From Desulfobacterales bacterium (lineage in GTDB: Bacteria > Desulfobacterota > Desulfobacteria > Desulfobacterales > JASJAZ01), in NCBI GenBank assembly GCA_030066785.1, contig JASJAZ010000024.1, forward strand, positions 1-49,204: 49,204 bases of DNA, written 5' to 3'. The notes beneath the pieces are model-generated. The model had not been told where the DNA came from, did not search any database, and saw only the letters and a list, made by a program, of their open reading frames with translations. This document shows positions 33,301 through 41,310 of this stretch, in pieces. Each line of letters begins with the position of its first letter. Position 1 is the first letter of the stretch. Made by a program: the position numbers and the translations under genes.

Positions 33301-34736
33301 ACATTATAGCGGCCTATCGACGCCTTCTGGCCGACAAAGCCATTTCAATCGAAGAGAAGCGGTTTAACCCGGCACGCTTCGTCTTAAACAACGGTGATGC
33401 CCACGTGTTTAGCTCATCGGGAGAACTGCTGTCTTTGACCGATCCTCGGGTAACGATGTTGCTGCCATCAATGGGTCGCATTGGCTCTGAAGTATTTGCA
33501 GCGGTGCTCCGTGGTCGCGGTTTTAATGCTAAGGCACATGAACCTTCAAATGAAAATGTCCTCAAACTGGGCCGTGCCAATACATCATGCAAGGAATGCC
33601 TGCCGCTTATTTTGACCACGGGCACCTTATTGAACTATATACGCAACGGCAAACGGGATGATGAGGTCGTTTTGTATTTTATGTTTACCGGATCGGGTCC
33701 CTGCCGCTTTGGCCAGTACCGCATTTTCATGGAAGATTTGATTCGGCGTCAGGAGATTGCCGATGTCGCCTTGTTTTCGCTGACGTCTGAAAACTCCTAC
33801 ATCGGTATGGGAGAAGGTTTTGACCGCATCGGATGGTGGGCCGTCGTTATTTCTGATGTGTTGGAAGATATACGGGCAATGCTCTTGGCAAATGCTCAAA
33901 ACACAGACGCAGCCCAGAGGCTCTTTGAAAAAGAGCTTTGTCTCATCATTGGTGAACTGGAAACGGGCGATTATACCGCCATTGAGCATCAGCTTGCACG
34001 CACGGCTGAAAGTTTGCAGCAGATTCCTTTAAAGCGGTCACCGGAAGCGGTTCCAACAATCCTGTTGGCAGGCGAAATTTTTGTTCGTCGTGATGGCCTC
34101 TCGCGCCAGTATTTAACCGAAAAATTGGCTGCAATGGGATTTGCCACCATCTGCTCACCGGTGGCGGAGTGGGTCTTGTATGCCAACTACTTGGTCAAGA
34201 AGGGCCTTGCGGAAACCAACATGACATTGTTGGAAAAGCTTAAGTTCAACATTCGCTGCCGATTTATGGCCAAATATGAAAAGCAAATCAAATCACTGCT
34301 TGCCCGTTCCGGATTGGTTCACGATCACCCCATGAATGTGGAGAAATTTATTAAAAACGCATCGCCGTATATGGCACCCGATATGACCGGCGAGGCTATT
34401 CTTACGATTGGCGGATCGATTACCGAAATCTCATCCAGTGCCTGCGGCGTGATCGCCATCGGCCCATTCGGGTGCATGCCCAACCGCATTTCTGAGGCAA
34501 TTCTTGCTGAAGCCATGAACCGAGACGCAAAACTCAAGACCGAACCAGACAACCATCACATTCGTGCGGTTCTCGCCGATGTGGAAGATCTACCCTTTTT
34601 AGCCATTGAAAGTGACGGTTCACCGTTTCCCCAACTTATCAACGCCAAGCTGGAGACCTTCTGCATGCGTGCCGAGCGTCTGCATGAAAAAATGCTGGCA
34701 GTCAAAGCTTCACAGCAATTAACCACTGCGAATTAA
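30312..34736 (+). CDS. Giant acyl-CoA dehydratase activase-like protein (two BadF/BcrA ATPase domains plus DUF2229)
   Basis: A 1474-residue cytoplasmic protein. Two ASKHA-type ATPase domains of the BadF/BadG/BcrA/BcrD family lie in tandem: the first starts at LGLCLGASTVSVVQVE (near 24) with the Cys cluster GRCSVFCKSDC, and the second at LGLDVGSTTTKAVLL (near 325) with FEIGGQDAKYTYI and ACSAGTGSF. A DUF2229 region begins near residue 697 (FLVNTYYPLYSTFFAELGFETVLPD). The C-terminal third has CKECLPLI near 1093 and FTGSGPCRFGQY. Activators of this type bind ATP and a [4Fe-4S] cluster and deliver low-potential electrons to a dehydratase or reductase. The client is not in the window. Start: ATGATG tandem, weak AGTGA site. 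Confidence 0.88.
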   Translation: MMTQYAATSSDSEVRPSLPLRALGLCLGASTVSVVQVECDPAKNDSRPHILNYSLHPHEGDPKQTLQNALESIDMSAIDRIAATGRRFREFVNLSSIPEPEAVEQAYQMVKLKSIDSPAIVSAGGETFMVYTLNKSGRISNVHTGNKCASGTGEFFLQQLRRMNVSLKEAAQWAVSQDPYAVSGRCSVFCKSDCTHATNKGIPKAKVTAGLCQMMANKILELLKKVERQNIMVTGGTAQNKMMIEYLRREIPGLIVPNEAPYFEALGAALWALNRTTKPFPGFDRLFNPEATSFDSLLPLQEFEELVEFKSVAQDEIQSNDQCILGLDVGSTTTKAVLLRKTDNAILASVYLRTNGDPVGASRDCYQSILSQISNKIDPNSVVISGLGVCGSGRQIAGLHALTDGVINEIIAHATAAVYFDSQVDTIFEIGGQDAKYTYITNAVPSDYAMNEACSAGTGSFLEESALETLGVKMEDIADIAMQGRQPPNFNDQCAAFIASDIKNAIHEGIAHNDIVAGLVYSICMNYANRVKGNRPVGEKVFMQGGVCYNRAVPLAMAALVGKPIIVPPEPGLMGAFGVALEVKKRIEAGLLKPQQFDLADLVQRDIDYNKSFICKGGKEQCDRRCDIAMINIEGTQYPFGGACNRYYNLRHKIKHDVATLDLVRIRQKLIFEKYAGKLDLNSGQQQRGRIGLNRSFLVNTYYPLYSTFFAELGFETVLPDEPSQAGIDLRGAPFCFPAELTHGFFHSLLAMPDPPEYIFLPHFKAVPSQSQELNSEVCPVVQSETYYLRSAFNEKIAALKKDGVQLLTPVIDLSKELHARKNALIDTAVEILGVQRSRARKAFQKAIARQEQCLNELKAIGAKALTALQKDPNQMAVVILGRPYNSFVDEAHMGIPHKIASRGIMVMPLDFLPLEDEQTKRHMYWGMGQLIIKAARFVKKHPQLFATYITNFSCGPDSFVIGYVRDIMGRKPSLTLELDSHTADAGLETRIEAFIDIIAAYRRLLADKAISIEEKRFNPARFVLNNGDAHVFSSSGELLSLTDPRVTMLLPSMGRIGSEVFAAVLRGRGFNAKAHEPSNENVLKLGRANTSCKECLPLILTTGTLLNYIRNGKRDDEVVLYFMFTGSGPCRFGQYRIFMEDLIRRQEIADVALFSLTSENSYIGMGEGFDRIGWWAVVISDVLEDIRAMLLANAQNTDAAQRLFEKELCLIIGELETGDYTAIEHQLARTAESLQQIPLKRSPEAVPTILLAGEIFVRRDGLSRQYLTEKLAAMGFATICSPVAEWVLYANYLVKKGLAETNMTLLEKLKFNIRCRFMAKYEKQIKSLLARSGLVHDHPMNVEKFIKNASPYMAPDMTGEAILTIGGSITEISSSACGVIAIGPFGCMPNRISEAILAEAMNRDAKLKTEPDNHHIRAVLADVEDLPFLAIESDGSPFPQLINAKLETFCMRAERLHEKMLAVKASQQLTTAN

Positions 34737-34944
34737 GCTAAGCACGTTTAAAATTAACCCATCACGCTATGTTTATGTAGCCGTAAAACCAAGTTGTCGT
34801 TTTATGAATCTGTTTTATGTTTATGTTTAGTTGCAAACGAGCCATAATATAACGAATTATGTTAACATTGGTAGCATTCAACAATTTCCTTTGTTGGCTT
34901 AAGATAAACTAAATAGCATTGTTTGACAGATAGGAGGAATATGT

Positions 34945-35412
34945 ATGGAAGATGAACGCTTTGCTGAAATTATCGATGCAGCCATAAAACGAGAAGAAGA
35001 AGCGTACGATTTTTACATGGAAATCCATGCCAAAATCGAGGATCAAAGTGCCAAAGATATCATCACATTTATTGCCGGCGAGGAAAAAAAGCATAAAGCA
35101 TTTCTCGTTGATTACAGGGCGGGAAAATACGGGGCTAAAAAGATGCGTTTAACGGATGTGGTTTACTATAAAATTGCCGAGCACCAGCAAGAACCGGAAA
35201 TCAAGACCGACATGAATAGCGCCGATGTTTTTTTAGTAGCATCCCACCGTGAGTTGAGTTCTTTCAAGTTCTACACAGAATTGGCTACCATTCATGAGGA
35301 TGCTGACATTCAGGATCTGCTAACCCGAATTGCCAATGAAGAGCTAAAGCATAAAGAGAAAATGGAATATCTTTACGCCAATACGGCGTTTCCGCAAACC
35401 GCTGGAGGTTAA
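34945..35412 (+). CDS. Rubrerythrin/ferritin-like di-iron protein
   Basis: A 155-residue four-helix-bundle protein with two ExxH-type metal sites: Glu47-x2-His50 (GEEKKHKAF) and Glu133-x2-His136 (NEELKHKEK), plus helix glutamates in KREEEAYDFY (18-19) and HRELSSFKFY (103). This is the erythrin-like arrangement. It lacks the C-terminal rubredoxin domain of classical rubrerythrin. Members protect anaerobes from peroxide, or have other ferritin-like roles. AGGAGG lies about eight bases before the ATG, and a terminator follows, so it is monocistronic. Confidence 0.9.
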   Translation: MEDERFAEIIDAAIKREEEAYDFYMEIHAKIEDQSAKDIITFIAGEEKKHKAFLVDYRAGKYGAKKMRLTDVVYYKIAEHQQEPEIKTDMNSADVFLVASHRELSSFKFYTELATIHEDADIQDLLTRIANEELKHKEKMEYLYANTAFPQTAGG

Positions 35413-35463
35413 AGGACTATGGCCCATTTACGTTGAATTTAGTAACTATTGGACACTGAATCA

Positions 35464-35487
35464 GGAGAGCACCGTCTCTCCTTTTTT
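35464..35487 (+). terminator. Intrinsic terminator of the rubrerythrin gene
   Basis: GGAGAG (35464-35469) pairs with CTCTCC (35476-35481) over a six-base loop and is followed by six T. It lies about 50 bases after the stop codon. Confidence 0.8.
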
Positions 35488-35635
35488 ATGCTTTGTAACG
35501 GTCAAAGTTGCCATCTATATGATGGTGATTAGATTTGAATTTGTATCAAATTAACATTTGTCTTGACGCTTTTATAAAATTAAACAATAGAGCTCAATCC
35601 GACTTAAATTAGGGACCGAATATAAGCTGAAAAGC

Positions 35636-37006
35636 ATGAATATCGGATTTGTATCGACACGGTTTGCGGGAACAGATGGTGTTTCGCTTGAATCGAGTAA
35701 ATGGGCAGAGGTTTTTGAAGAAAACGGCCATCTGTGCTTCTGGTTTGCCGGAAAGCTCGACCGAAACCCAGAGTGTAGTTTTCTGGTTTCTGAAGCACAC
35801 TTTAAACACCAGCTCAATGACCGAATTAATGGCCATATTCTGGGAAAAACCGGACGCAAGCCGTCTGTAACTGGTCAGATTCATGACCTAAGATCACTTC
35901 TTAAAAAACAGCTACACGCCTTTATTGATCGATTTAAGATCGATTTGATGATTGTCGAAAATGCGTTGACGATCCCCATGCACGTTCCCCTGGGGCTTGC
36001 GTTAGCGGAATGCATTGCCGAAACCCAAATCCCTACAATTGCACACCATCACGATTTTTATTGGGAACGAGTACGCTTTGCCGTCAACGGGGTGGGGGAT
36101 TATATCCGTATGGCGTTTCCGCCCAATTTGCCTAACATTGAGCATGTGGTCATCAACTCTGAAGCCCGTGAGCAGTTAGCACTGCGCACCGGCATTTCTG
36201 CCATGGTGGTACCCAATGTATTAGATTTTGAAAATCCTCCCCGTATGGAATCTTTTTCCACGGACGCTTTTAAGGAATCCATTGGGCTGCAACCCGATGA
36301 CATCATGATTTTGCAGCCGACACGCATTGTCAGACGTAAAGGCATCGAACAAGCCATTGAATTGGTTAAGGAACTGCGCAATCCGCGCTACAAACTGGTG
36401 ATATCGCATGAGGCTGGTGACGAAGGTTATGAATACGTAGAATGGCTTAAAACCTATGCCTGCGAACACAGCGTAGATCTGTTTCTGGTATCCGCCCAAA
36501 TTGCCTGCCCTTGGAAAAATCCCAGAACCAGCCAAAAAGCCCACTCTTTGTGGGATGTGTACCCCAATGCCGATTTCGTTACGTATCCAAGCCTTAGTGA
36601 GGGATTTGGTAATGCTTTTCTCGAGACGATCTATTTTCAAAAACCATTGCTCATTAATCGCTATGACACATTTGTACGTGATATCGAACCCAAAGGGTTT
36701 GATCTCACTGTGATGGATGGCTTTCTGACCAAAGATACGGTTCAACAGGTATCCGAAATCCTCGAATCCCCTGAAAGGCGCGAGGCAATGGTCACCCATA
36801 ATTTCAAAATTGCTTCGCGTTATTACTCATACGCTGTTTTAAGAAAAAAGCTTAACACCATATTGCTTAATTTTTTCGGCGATTCAGTTCCCCCGTTATC
36901 TCGTGATACCCTGCCATCCCAAGAAAGCACTCCAATGGGTCTTGCTGAAACCACCGTCGTTCACCAGCATTTTGGTGGGCGCCAGTGCACTCCAACGACA
37001 CTGTAA
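35636..37006 (+). CDS. GT-B glycosyltransferase, family 4 type
   Basis: A 456-residue GT-B enzyme. The N-terminal domain begins MNIGFVSTRFAGTDGVSLESSKWAEVFE, with the G-rich acceptor-side loop. The C-terminal domain has LQPTRIVRRKGIEQAIELVKEL, the nucleotide-sugar contact typical of GT4, and the EX7E motif EGFGNAFLE (Glu322, Glu330). It probably transfers a sugar from UDP- or GDP-sugar with retention. The donor and acceptor are not readable. The FAGTDGVSLE start resembles enzymes that make glycosylglycerate-type solutes, a weak hint. The C-terminal 35 residues look disordered. No sugar operon surrounds it. Confidence 0.85.
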   Translation: MNIGFVSTRFAGTDGVSLESSKWAEVFEENGHLCFWFAGKLDRNPECSFLVSEAHFKHQLNDRINGHILGKTGRKPSVTGQIHDLRSLLKKQLHAFIDRFKIDLMIVENALTIPMHVPLGLALAECIAETQIPTIAHHHDFYWERVRFAVNGVGDYIRMAFPPNLPNIEHVVINSEAREQLALRTGISAMVVPNVLDFENPPRMESFSTDAFKESIGLQPDDIMILQPTRIVRRKGIEQAIELVKELRNPRYKLVISHEAGDEGYEYVEWLKTYACEHSVDLFLVSAQIACPWKNPRTSQKAHSLWDVYPNADFVTYPSLSEGFGNAFLETIYFQKPLLINRYDTFVRDIEPKGFDLTVMDGFLTKDTVQQVSEILESPERREAMVTHNFKIASRYYSYAVLRKKLNTILLNFFGDSVPPLSRDTLPSQESTPMGLAETTVVHQHFGGRQCTPTTL

Positions 37007-37339
37007 ATAGCAGCCTTGCCTAACACAATATTTGCAGATAATTATGCGTTGGTTTAACATCGGTCGCCGACAGGATAGCGTTCCTTCAAAAAATCCGTTT
37101 GGTTATTTAGTGGTATTCGAATCGGATGGACCAATGACACGCACGGATGATGATATTGATAATAACCAGAGGGTGATTACCGTTAGCCGAGAGTGTTAAA
37201 AGAAAGGTAAAGATTTATGTTAATTTGAATGCTTAGTGCTCTTTTCAAGTTTGTACATATCACACTGATACCTTGCGTTTCACAGTATTTATTTTGATAG
37301 GACTTTATTGGTCACTTAACATCAGAAGTAGGGCGGAGT
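37007..37339 (+). other. Intergenic region with a possible 51-codon small ORF
   Basis: The gap between the glycosyltransferase and ybbA contains one plausible small frame, 37044-37199 (51 residues, MRWFNIGRRQDSV ... ITVSREC). It starts with ATG but has no clear ribosome site and matches no family I know. Acidic residues cluster at its end (DDDIDNN). The remainder (37200-37339) is AT-rich and probably carries the ybbA promoter. Whether the small ORF is translated is unknown. Confidence 0.3.
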
Positions 37340-38023
37340 ATGCATATCATCGAAGCTAAACAGATTCATAAAAATTATGCCATTGAAAACCGTGAAATGC
37401 GTATATTGTCAGATGTTTCCCTTAACGTGATCGAAGGTGAGACGCTTGTCATTACCGGCAGCAGCGGTAGCGGTAAAACAACGCTTTTAAGCCTTTTGGC
37501 CGGTTTAGATAAGCCTACGGGTGGCCACATTTTTATGCAGGGACAAGATATCACCCACATGCATGAAGATGAGTTGGCGCCGCTGCGTAACCAAACCATC
37601 GGGTTTGTGTTTCAATCGTTTCATTTGGTACCGTCACTGACTGCTATTGAAAACATTACGTTTCCGGCCGAAATTTGCAAAGATCGCCGTGCCGGCCAAA
37701 AGGCCCAAACGTTATTGGAAAGGGTTGGGCTTTTAGGCCGTAAGGCTAATTATCCCCATCAACTTTCGGGGGGTGAGAAACAGCGCGTGGCCATCTGTCG
37801 GGCTTTGATCAATGCACCCCGCATCCTTTTTGCGGATGAGCCCACGGGCAATTTGGATTCTGAAAACGGCCAAACCATTCTGCGCTTGCTGCTTGATTTA
37901 AAGACCGAGCATCAAGCCACGCTGATCCTGGCAACTCACAGCAATAAAATTGCCGCTATGGCTGATCGCATCATCATGCTCAAAGATGGCCGACTTTTTG
38001 AGGAACGCCAGCATGTGGGCTAA
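37340..38023 (+). CDS. ybbA: ABC transporter ATP-binding protein, YbbA/LolD type
   Basis: A 227-residue ABC ATPase: Walker A GSSGSGKTT (40-48), Q-loop FVFQSFHLVP, signature LSGGEKQRVAICRAL, Walker B ILFADEPTGNLDS and H-loop ATHS. This is the MacB/LolD-like (o228) subfamily. With the following FtsX-type permease and tesA-like gene it matches the ybbA-ybbP/tesA grouping known from enterobacteria, where the transporter is thought to act on membrane or lipoprotein processes without an established substrate. It overlaps the permease by 11 bases. A GGCGGAG lies before the start. Confidence 0.95.
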   Translation: MHIIEAKQIHKNYAIENREMRILSDVSLNVIEGETLVITGSSGSGKTTLLSLLAGLDKPTGGHIFMQGQDITHMHEDELAPLRNQTIGFVFQSFHLVPSLTAIENITFPAEICKDRRAGQKAQTLLERVGLLGRKANYPHQLSGGEKQRVAICRALINAPRILFADEPTGNLDSENGQTILRLLLDLKTEHQATLILATHSNKIAAMADRIIMLKDGRLFEERQHVG

Positions 38024-40505
38024 ACCGTTTTTTCTCAAACAGATGACCCGTGGGGGGCAACAGGCGATTGTCTTTATTCTGTGCGTCACGTTATCCATCG
38101 TTACGATCAGCGCCTTGGAAAGCTTGACCCATCAGGTCAACACGGCCTTGACAGAAGACGCCCGGGCCTTACACGCCGCCGACATCATCGTGCGATCGCG
38201 TTTGTCAATCTCAAATAATCTTGCCAATCAAATCAAATCCCTGGAAAACGCCGCTATGATCAAAAGTGCGCGGGTGTATGAATTTTACTCCATGGCACGG
38301 GCTGTCGACCGACCCGATTCACTGCTGGCCAAATTGAAAGTCGTTGAAAAAGGGTATCCTTTTTATGGCCACATCGAATTGGCTTCCGGACGCCCCTTCC
38401 AGCAAGTATTGGCGCCCGGCAACATTATTGTTGCACCGTTGTTGCTGGAAAGATTAGGCCTCGGCATCGGCGATCGAATGAAAATCGGAAACTCACACCT
38501 AACCATTGTTGACACCGTGATCAAGGAACCCGATCGCCCTCTAAACTTCTTTGCCTTGGGGCCCCGTATTTTCATATCTGCCGATGATTTAGATGCCCTC
38601 GATCTCTTAAAAAAAGGCAGCCGGATTCGTTATTTGTGGTTAATCAAGGTTGCTGATGACAGCCAATTGGAAGCACTTACCAGTCGTTTGAAAAAAACAG
38701 CAGGATTAGAAGAACGCGTTAACACCTACCGCACGGCCAATTCACGCATCAAACGTTTTCTGAACAACTTCTTTTTCTTTCTAGCATTGGTTGGAATGCT
38801 AATCCTTTTATTGGCAGGGTTTGGTATTCAAAGCGCCATGGGCGCTCTGCTGCGCGACAACCAGAAAACAATTGCCATCATGAAAGCCATTGGAGCTAAA
38901 AGTGATTTCATCATTCGCCAATACCTACTTATCGCTTTCATATACGCCACGGTTGGAATAATTATCGGACACTTACTGGGGCTGTTGTTACATAACCTGT
39001 TGTTTTCAGCATTGGCCCCTTTGTTACCCGAAGCTTTGGCACCGACCCTGACGGCAACCGCCATCATCAAAGCGTTGGTCATCGGATTTGTCGCCGTGGC
39101 GGTATTCACATTTCTTCCTTTACAACGGGTCAAGTTTCTTAAACCAACCGTCATATTTAGAAAAGAGCGGGTAAAGGTCAAAAAAAACATCGGCTATTTT
39201 TGTGGATTGGTGATGATCTTACTGGTATTTGTCGCCAGCGTATTGTGGCATATCAATGATTACCGAACGGGAATATATTTTGTCTTGGGAATACTGGCAA
39301 TGGTTCTGCTTATTGCCGTTTTTACCCAATTCGTTTTATGGATCTTAAACCGCCTACCGGTGCGCTCACTGCTGCTGCGTCAGGCACTTAAAGGACTTTT
39401 TCGGCCAGGCAATGCCACACGCGCCATTATCATCAGCCTAACCGCTTCCGTAACCGTTATCTTTGCAATATATCTGGTGGAGCGCAACCTGGATGCCTCC
39501 TTCGTTGAATCCTATCCGTCCGATACACCCAATCTCTTCTTTCTTGACATCCAGCCCTCGCAACTAGCTGATTTTAAAAAAACGCTTGGAAAACCCGCAG
39601 AGTTTTATCCCATCGTGCGGGCCCGGGTAATTGCCGTAAATGATGAAAAAATTGATCGCCAGCAAGAGCGCCAACGCAGAGGCGATAATTTAGCACGGGT
39701 ATTCAATCTAACGTATCGCCATCACCTTCTGGCAGATGAACGTATACGCGAAGGTCAAAACCTGTTTCAAAACGATGTCAATGGCGTGCAAGTCTCTCTG
39801 CTAGATACGGTTCAGGAAATCAGATCGATGCGCATTGGTGACCGCATTACATTTCGCATCCAAGGAATACCTTTGGAAGCAACAATCACCAGCATCCGTA
39901 CGCGTACCAAAGAATCGCTGCGCCCGTTTTTTTATTTCGTATTTCCGCAAGAAGTTTTGGAAACGGCACCGCAAACCATTTTCACGGCCATTAATATCTC
40001 CAAAACCGCTGTTGCCGATTTGCAAAACCGGATTGTGACACGTTTTCCAAACATCAGTGTGGTTGATATTACCGAGGCACTGGCTGTTGTTGCGGGCGTG
40101 ATGCAAAAGCTATCAAAAACCGTACGGTTCTTCACTGTTTTTAGCATAGCCGCCGGCGTACTGATTATAATCAGCTCCGTTCTGGCAACACGCATTGCCA
40201 GAATTCGTGAAGCTGTGTATTATAAAGTCTTAGGCGCCCGTCGCAGCTTCATATTAAAAGTATTTACACTGGAAAATATGTTTCTGGGATTGATAAGTGG
40301 CGCTTTGGCATTGGCCATTGCCCAGGTAGGCAGCTGGCTCATCTGTAAAATGGTGCTGAATATCGATTACCAACCGTTTGCCGGTGCAAGTCTGCTGATG
40401 ATCATCGCCACGATGCTACTGGTAGTAATGGTCAGCTTGCCGTCTTCTTTGTCGATCCTGAACCAGAAACCTGTGTCTTTTTTACGCGAGCAAACTCAGG
40501 AATAG
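38013..40505 (+). CDS. ybbP: FtsX/MacB-type ABC permease, YbbP family
   Basis: An 830-residue membrane protein with an N-terminal membrane segment, a large extracytoplasmic domain (about 60-240), then two FtsX permease modules with three membrane spans each, plus central spans, roughly ten in all. The FtsX pattern appears as NNFFFFLALVGMLILLLAGFGIQSAMGALLRDNQKTIAIMKAIGAKSDFI and again near the C-terminus as ARIREAVYYKVLGARRSFIL. The ATG at 38013 has GAGGAA nine bases upstream and sits inside the ybbA end, so the two are coupled. The frame could start at 37950, but that would overlap ybbA by 74 bases. Confidence 0.92.
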   Translation: MWAKPFFLKQMTRGGQQAIVFILCVTLSIVTISALESLTHQVNTALTEDARALHAADIIVRSRLSISNNLANQIKSLENAAMIKSARVYEFYSMARAVDRPDSLLAKLKVVEKGYPFYGHIELASGRPFQQVLAPGNIIVAPLLLERLGLGIGDRMKIGNSHLTIVDTVIKEPDRPLNFFALGPRIFISADDLDALDLLKKGSRIRYLWLIKVADDSQLEALTSRLKKTAGLEERVNTYRTANSRIKRFLNNFFFFLALVGMLILLLAGFGIQSAMGALLRDNQKTIAIMKAIGAKSDFIIRQYLLIAFIYATVGIIIGHLLGLLLHNLLFSALAPLLPEALAPTLTATAIIKALVIGFVAVAVFTFLPLQRVKFLKPTVIFRKERVKVKKNIGYFCGLVMILLVFVASVLWHINDYRTGIYFVLGILAMVLLIAVFTQFVLWILNRLPVRSLLLRQALKGLFRPGNATRAIIISLTASVTVIFAIYLVERNLDASFVESYPSDTPNLFFLDIQPSQLADFKKTLGKPAEFYPIVRARVIAVNDEKIDRQQERQRRGDNLARVFNLTYRHHLLADERIREGQNLFQNDVNGVQVSLLDTVQEIRSMRIGDRITFRIQGIPLEATITSIRTRTKESLRPFFYFVFPQEVLETAPQTIFTAINISKTAVADLQNRIVTRFPNISVVDITEALAVVAGVMQKLSKTVRFFTVFSIAAGVLIIISSVLATRIARIREAVYYKVLGARRSFILKVFTLENMFLGLISGALALAIAQVGSWLICKMVLNIDYQPFAGASLLMIIATMLLVVMVSLPSSLSILNQKPVSFLREQTQE

Positions 40506-40532
40506 CCCTTGACACGCAGGGGATCATTAAAG

Positions 40533-41240
40533 GTGAATCTGAAAACACAACATATGATGATTGCCGGCAATAAGCTACACCACATTTTTGTATTTTTGAT
40601 CGTGGCCGTTTTGTTGGGAAGTTTGGGGGATAACGGCAGTGTCGTGAGCGCTGCTGACAATGCATCTGGAAACTATCAAGGAATTATTGTTGCGGTCGGC
40701 AACAGTCTGACGGAGGGGCTCGGAGTTGATGAAGCCAAGGCCTATCCCGCACGACTTCAACGTAAACTGCAGGCGAAGGGCCTGACTTATAAGGTCATCA
40801 ATGCCGGTATTAGCGGGGAAACCAGCAGTGGCACCCTGTCGCGCATCAGTTGGATACTAAAGCTCCAACCGGATATCGTTATCCTGGAAACCGGCGCCAA
40901 TGACGGTTTACGGGGCATTGACCCTAACCTAACCAAGCAAAACATCATCGCCGCTATTAAAAAATTGAAAACGCAAAATGTTACCGTCATTTTAGCCGGC
41001 ATGCAAACATTGCCAAATTTAGGCAAGGAATATGCAGAATCATTTTCCGAAATCTACCCGCAGATTGCTCAAAGCGAAGAAGTTCCGTTGATCCCCTTTT
41101 TTTTAGAGGGTGTCGCCGGTGTCCCGGAGCTCAATCAACCGGATGGCATTCATCCGACCGCACAAGGCTATGCGATTATCAGCGAATCCGTATATCCGTA
41201 TGTACGTGAAGCGATCAAGCACTTAACGCCCAACCGATAA
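40533..41240 (+). CDS. tesA: TesA-like SGNH/GDSL hydrolase
   Basis: A 235-residue exported lipase/esterase of the TesA (thioesterase I, arylesterase, lysophospholipase) type. After a signal-like N-terminus (hydrophobic FVFLIVAVLLGSLG), block I reads VAVGNSLTEG with the nucleophile Ser58, where the usual GDSL Asp is Asn. Block III is ETGANDGLRG (Asn123), and block V DGIHPTAQGY holds the catalytic Asp204 and His207. The frame opens with a TTG at 40509. I prefer the GTG at 40533, with GGGG ten bases upstream. An ATG at 40554 would also keep the signal peptide. Third gene of the ybbA-ybbP-tesA operon. Confidence 0.88.
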   Translation: MNLKTQHMMIAGNKLHHIFVFLIVAVLLGSLGDNGSVVSAADNASGNYQGIIVAVGNSLTEGLGVDEAKAYPARLQRKLQAKGLTYKVINAGISGETSSGTLSRISWILKLQPDIVILETGANDGLRGIDPNLTKQNIIAAIKKLKTQNVTVILAGMQTLPNLGKEYAESFSEIYPQIAQSEEVPLIPFFLEGVAGVPELNQPDGIHPTAQGYAIISESVYPYVREAIKHLTPNR

Positions 41241-41310
41241 CAACACACCAAGCACGATTATTACCTCAAATAAGATACGTTTAGACAAGATTTTAACCTG
41301 GTTTAAAAGA

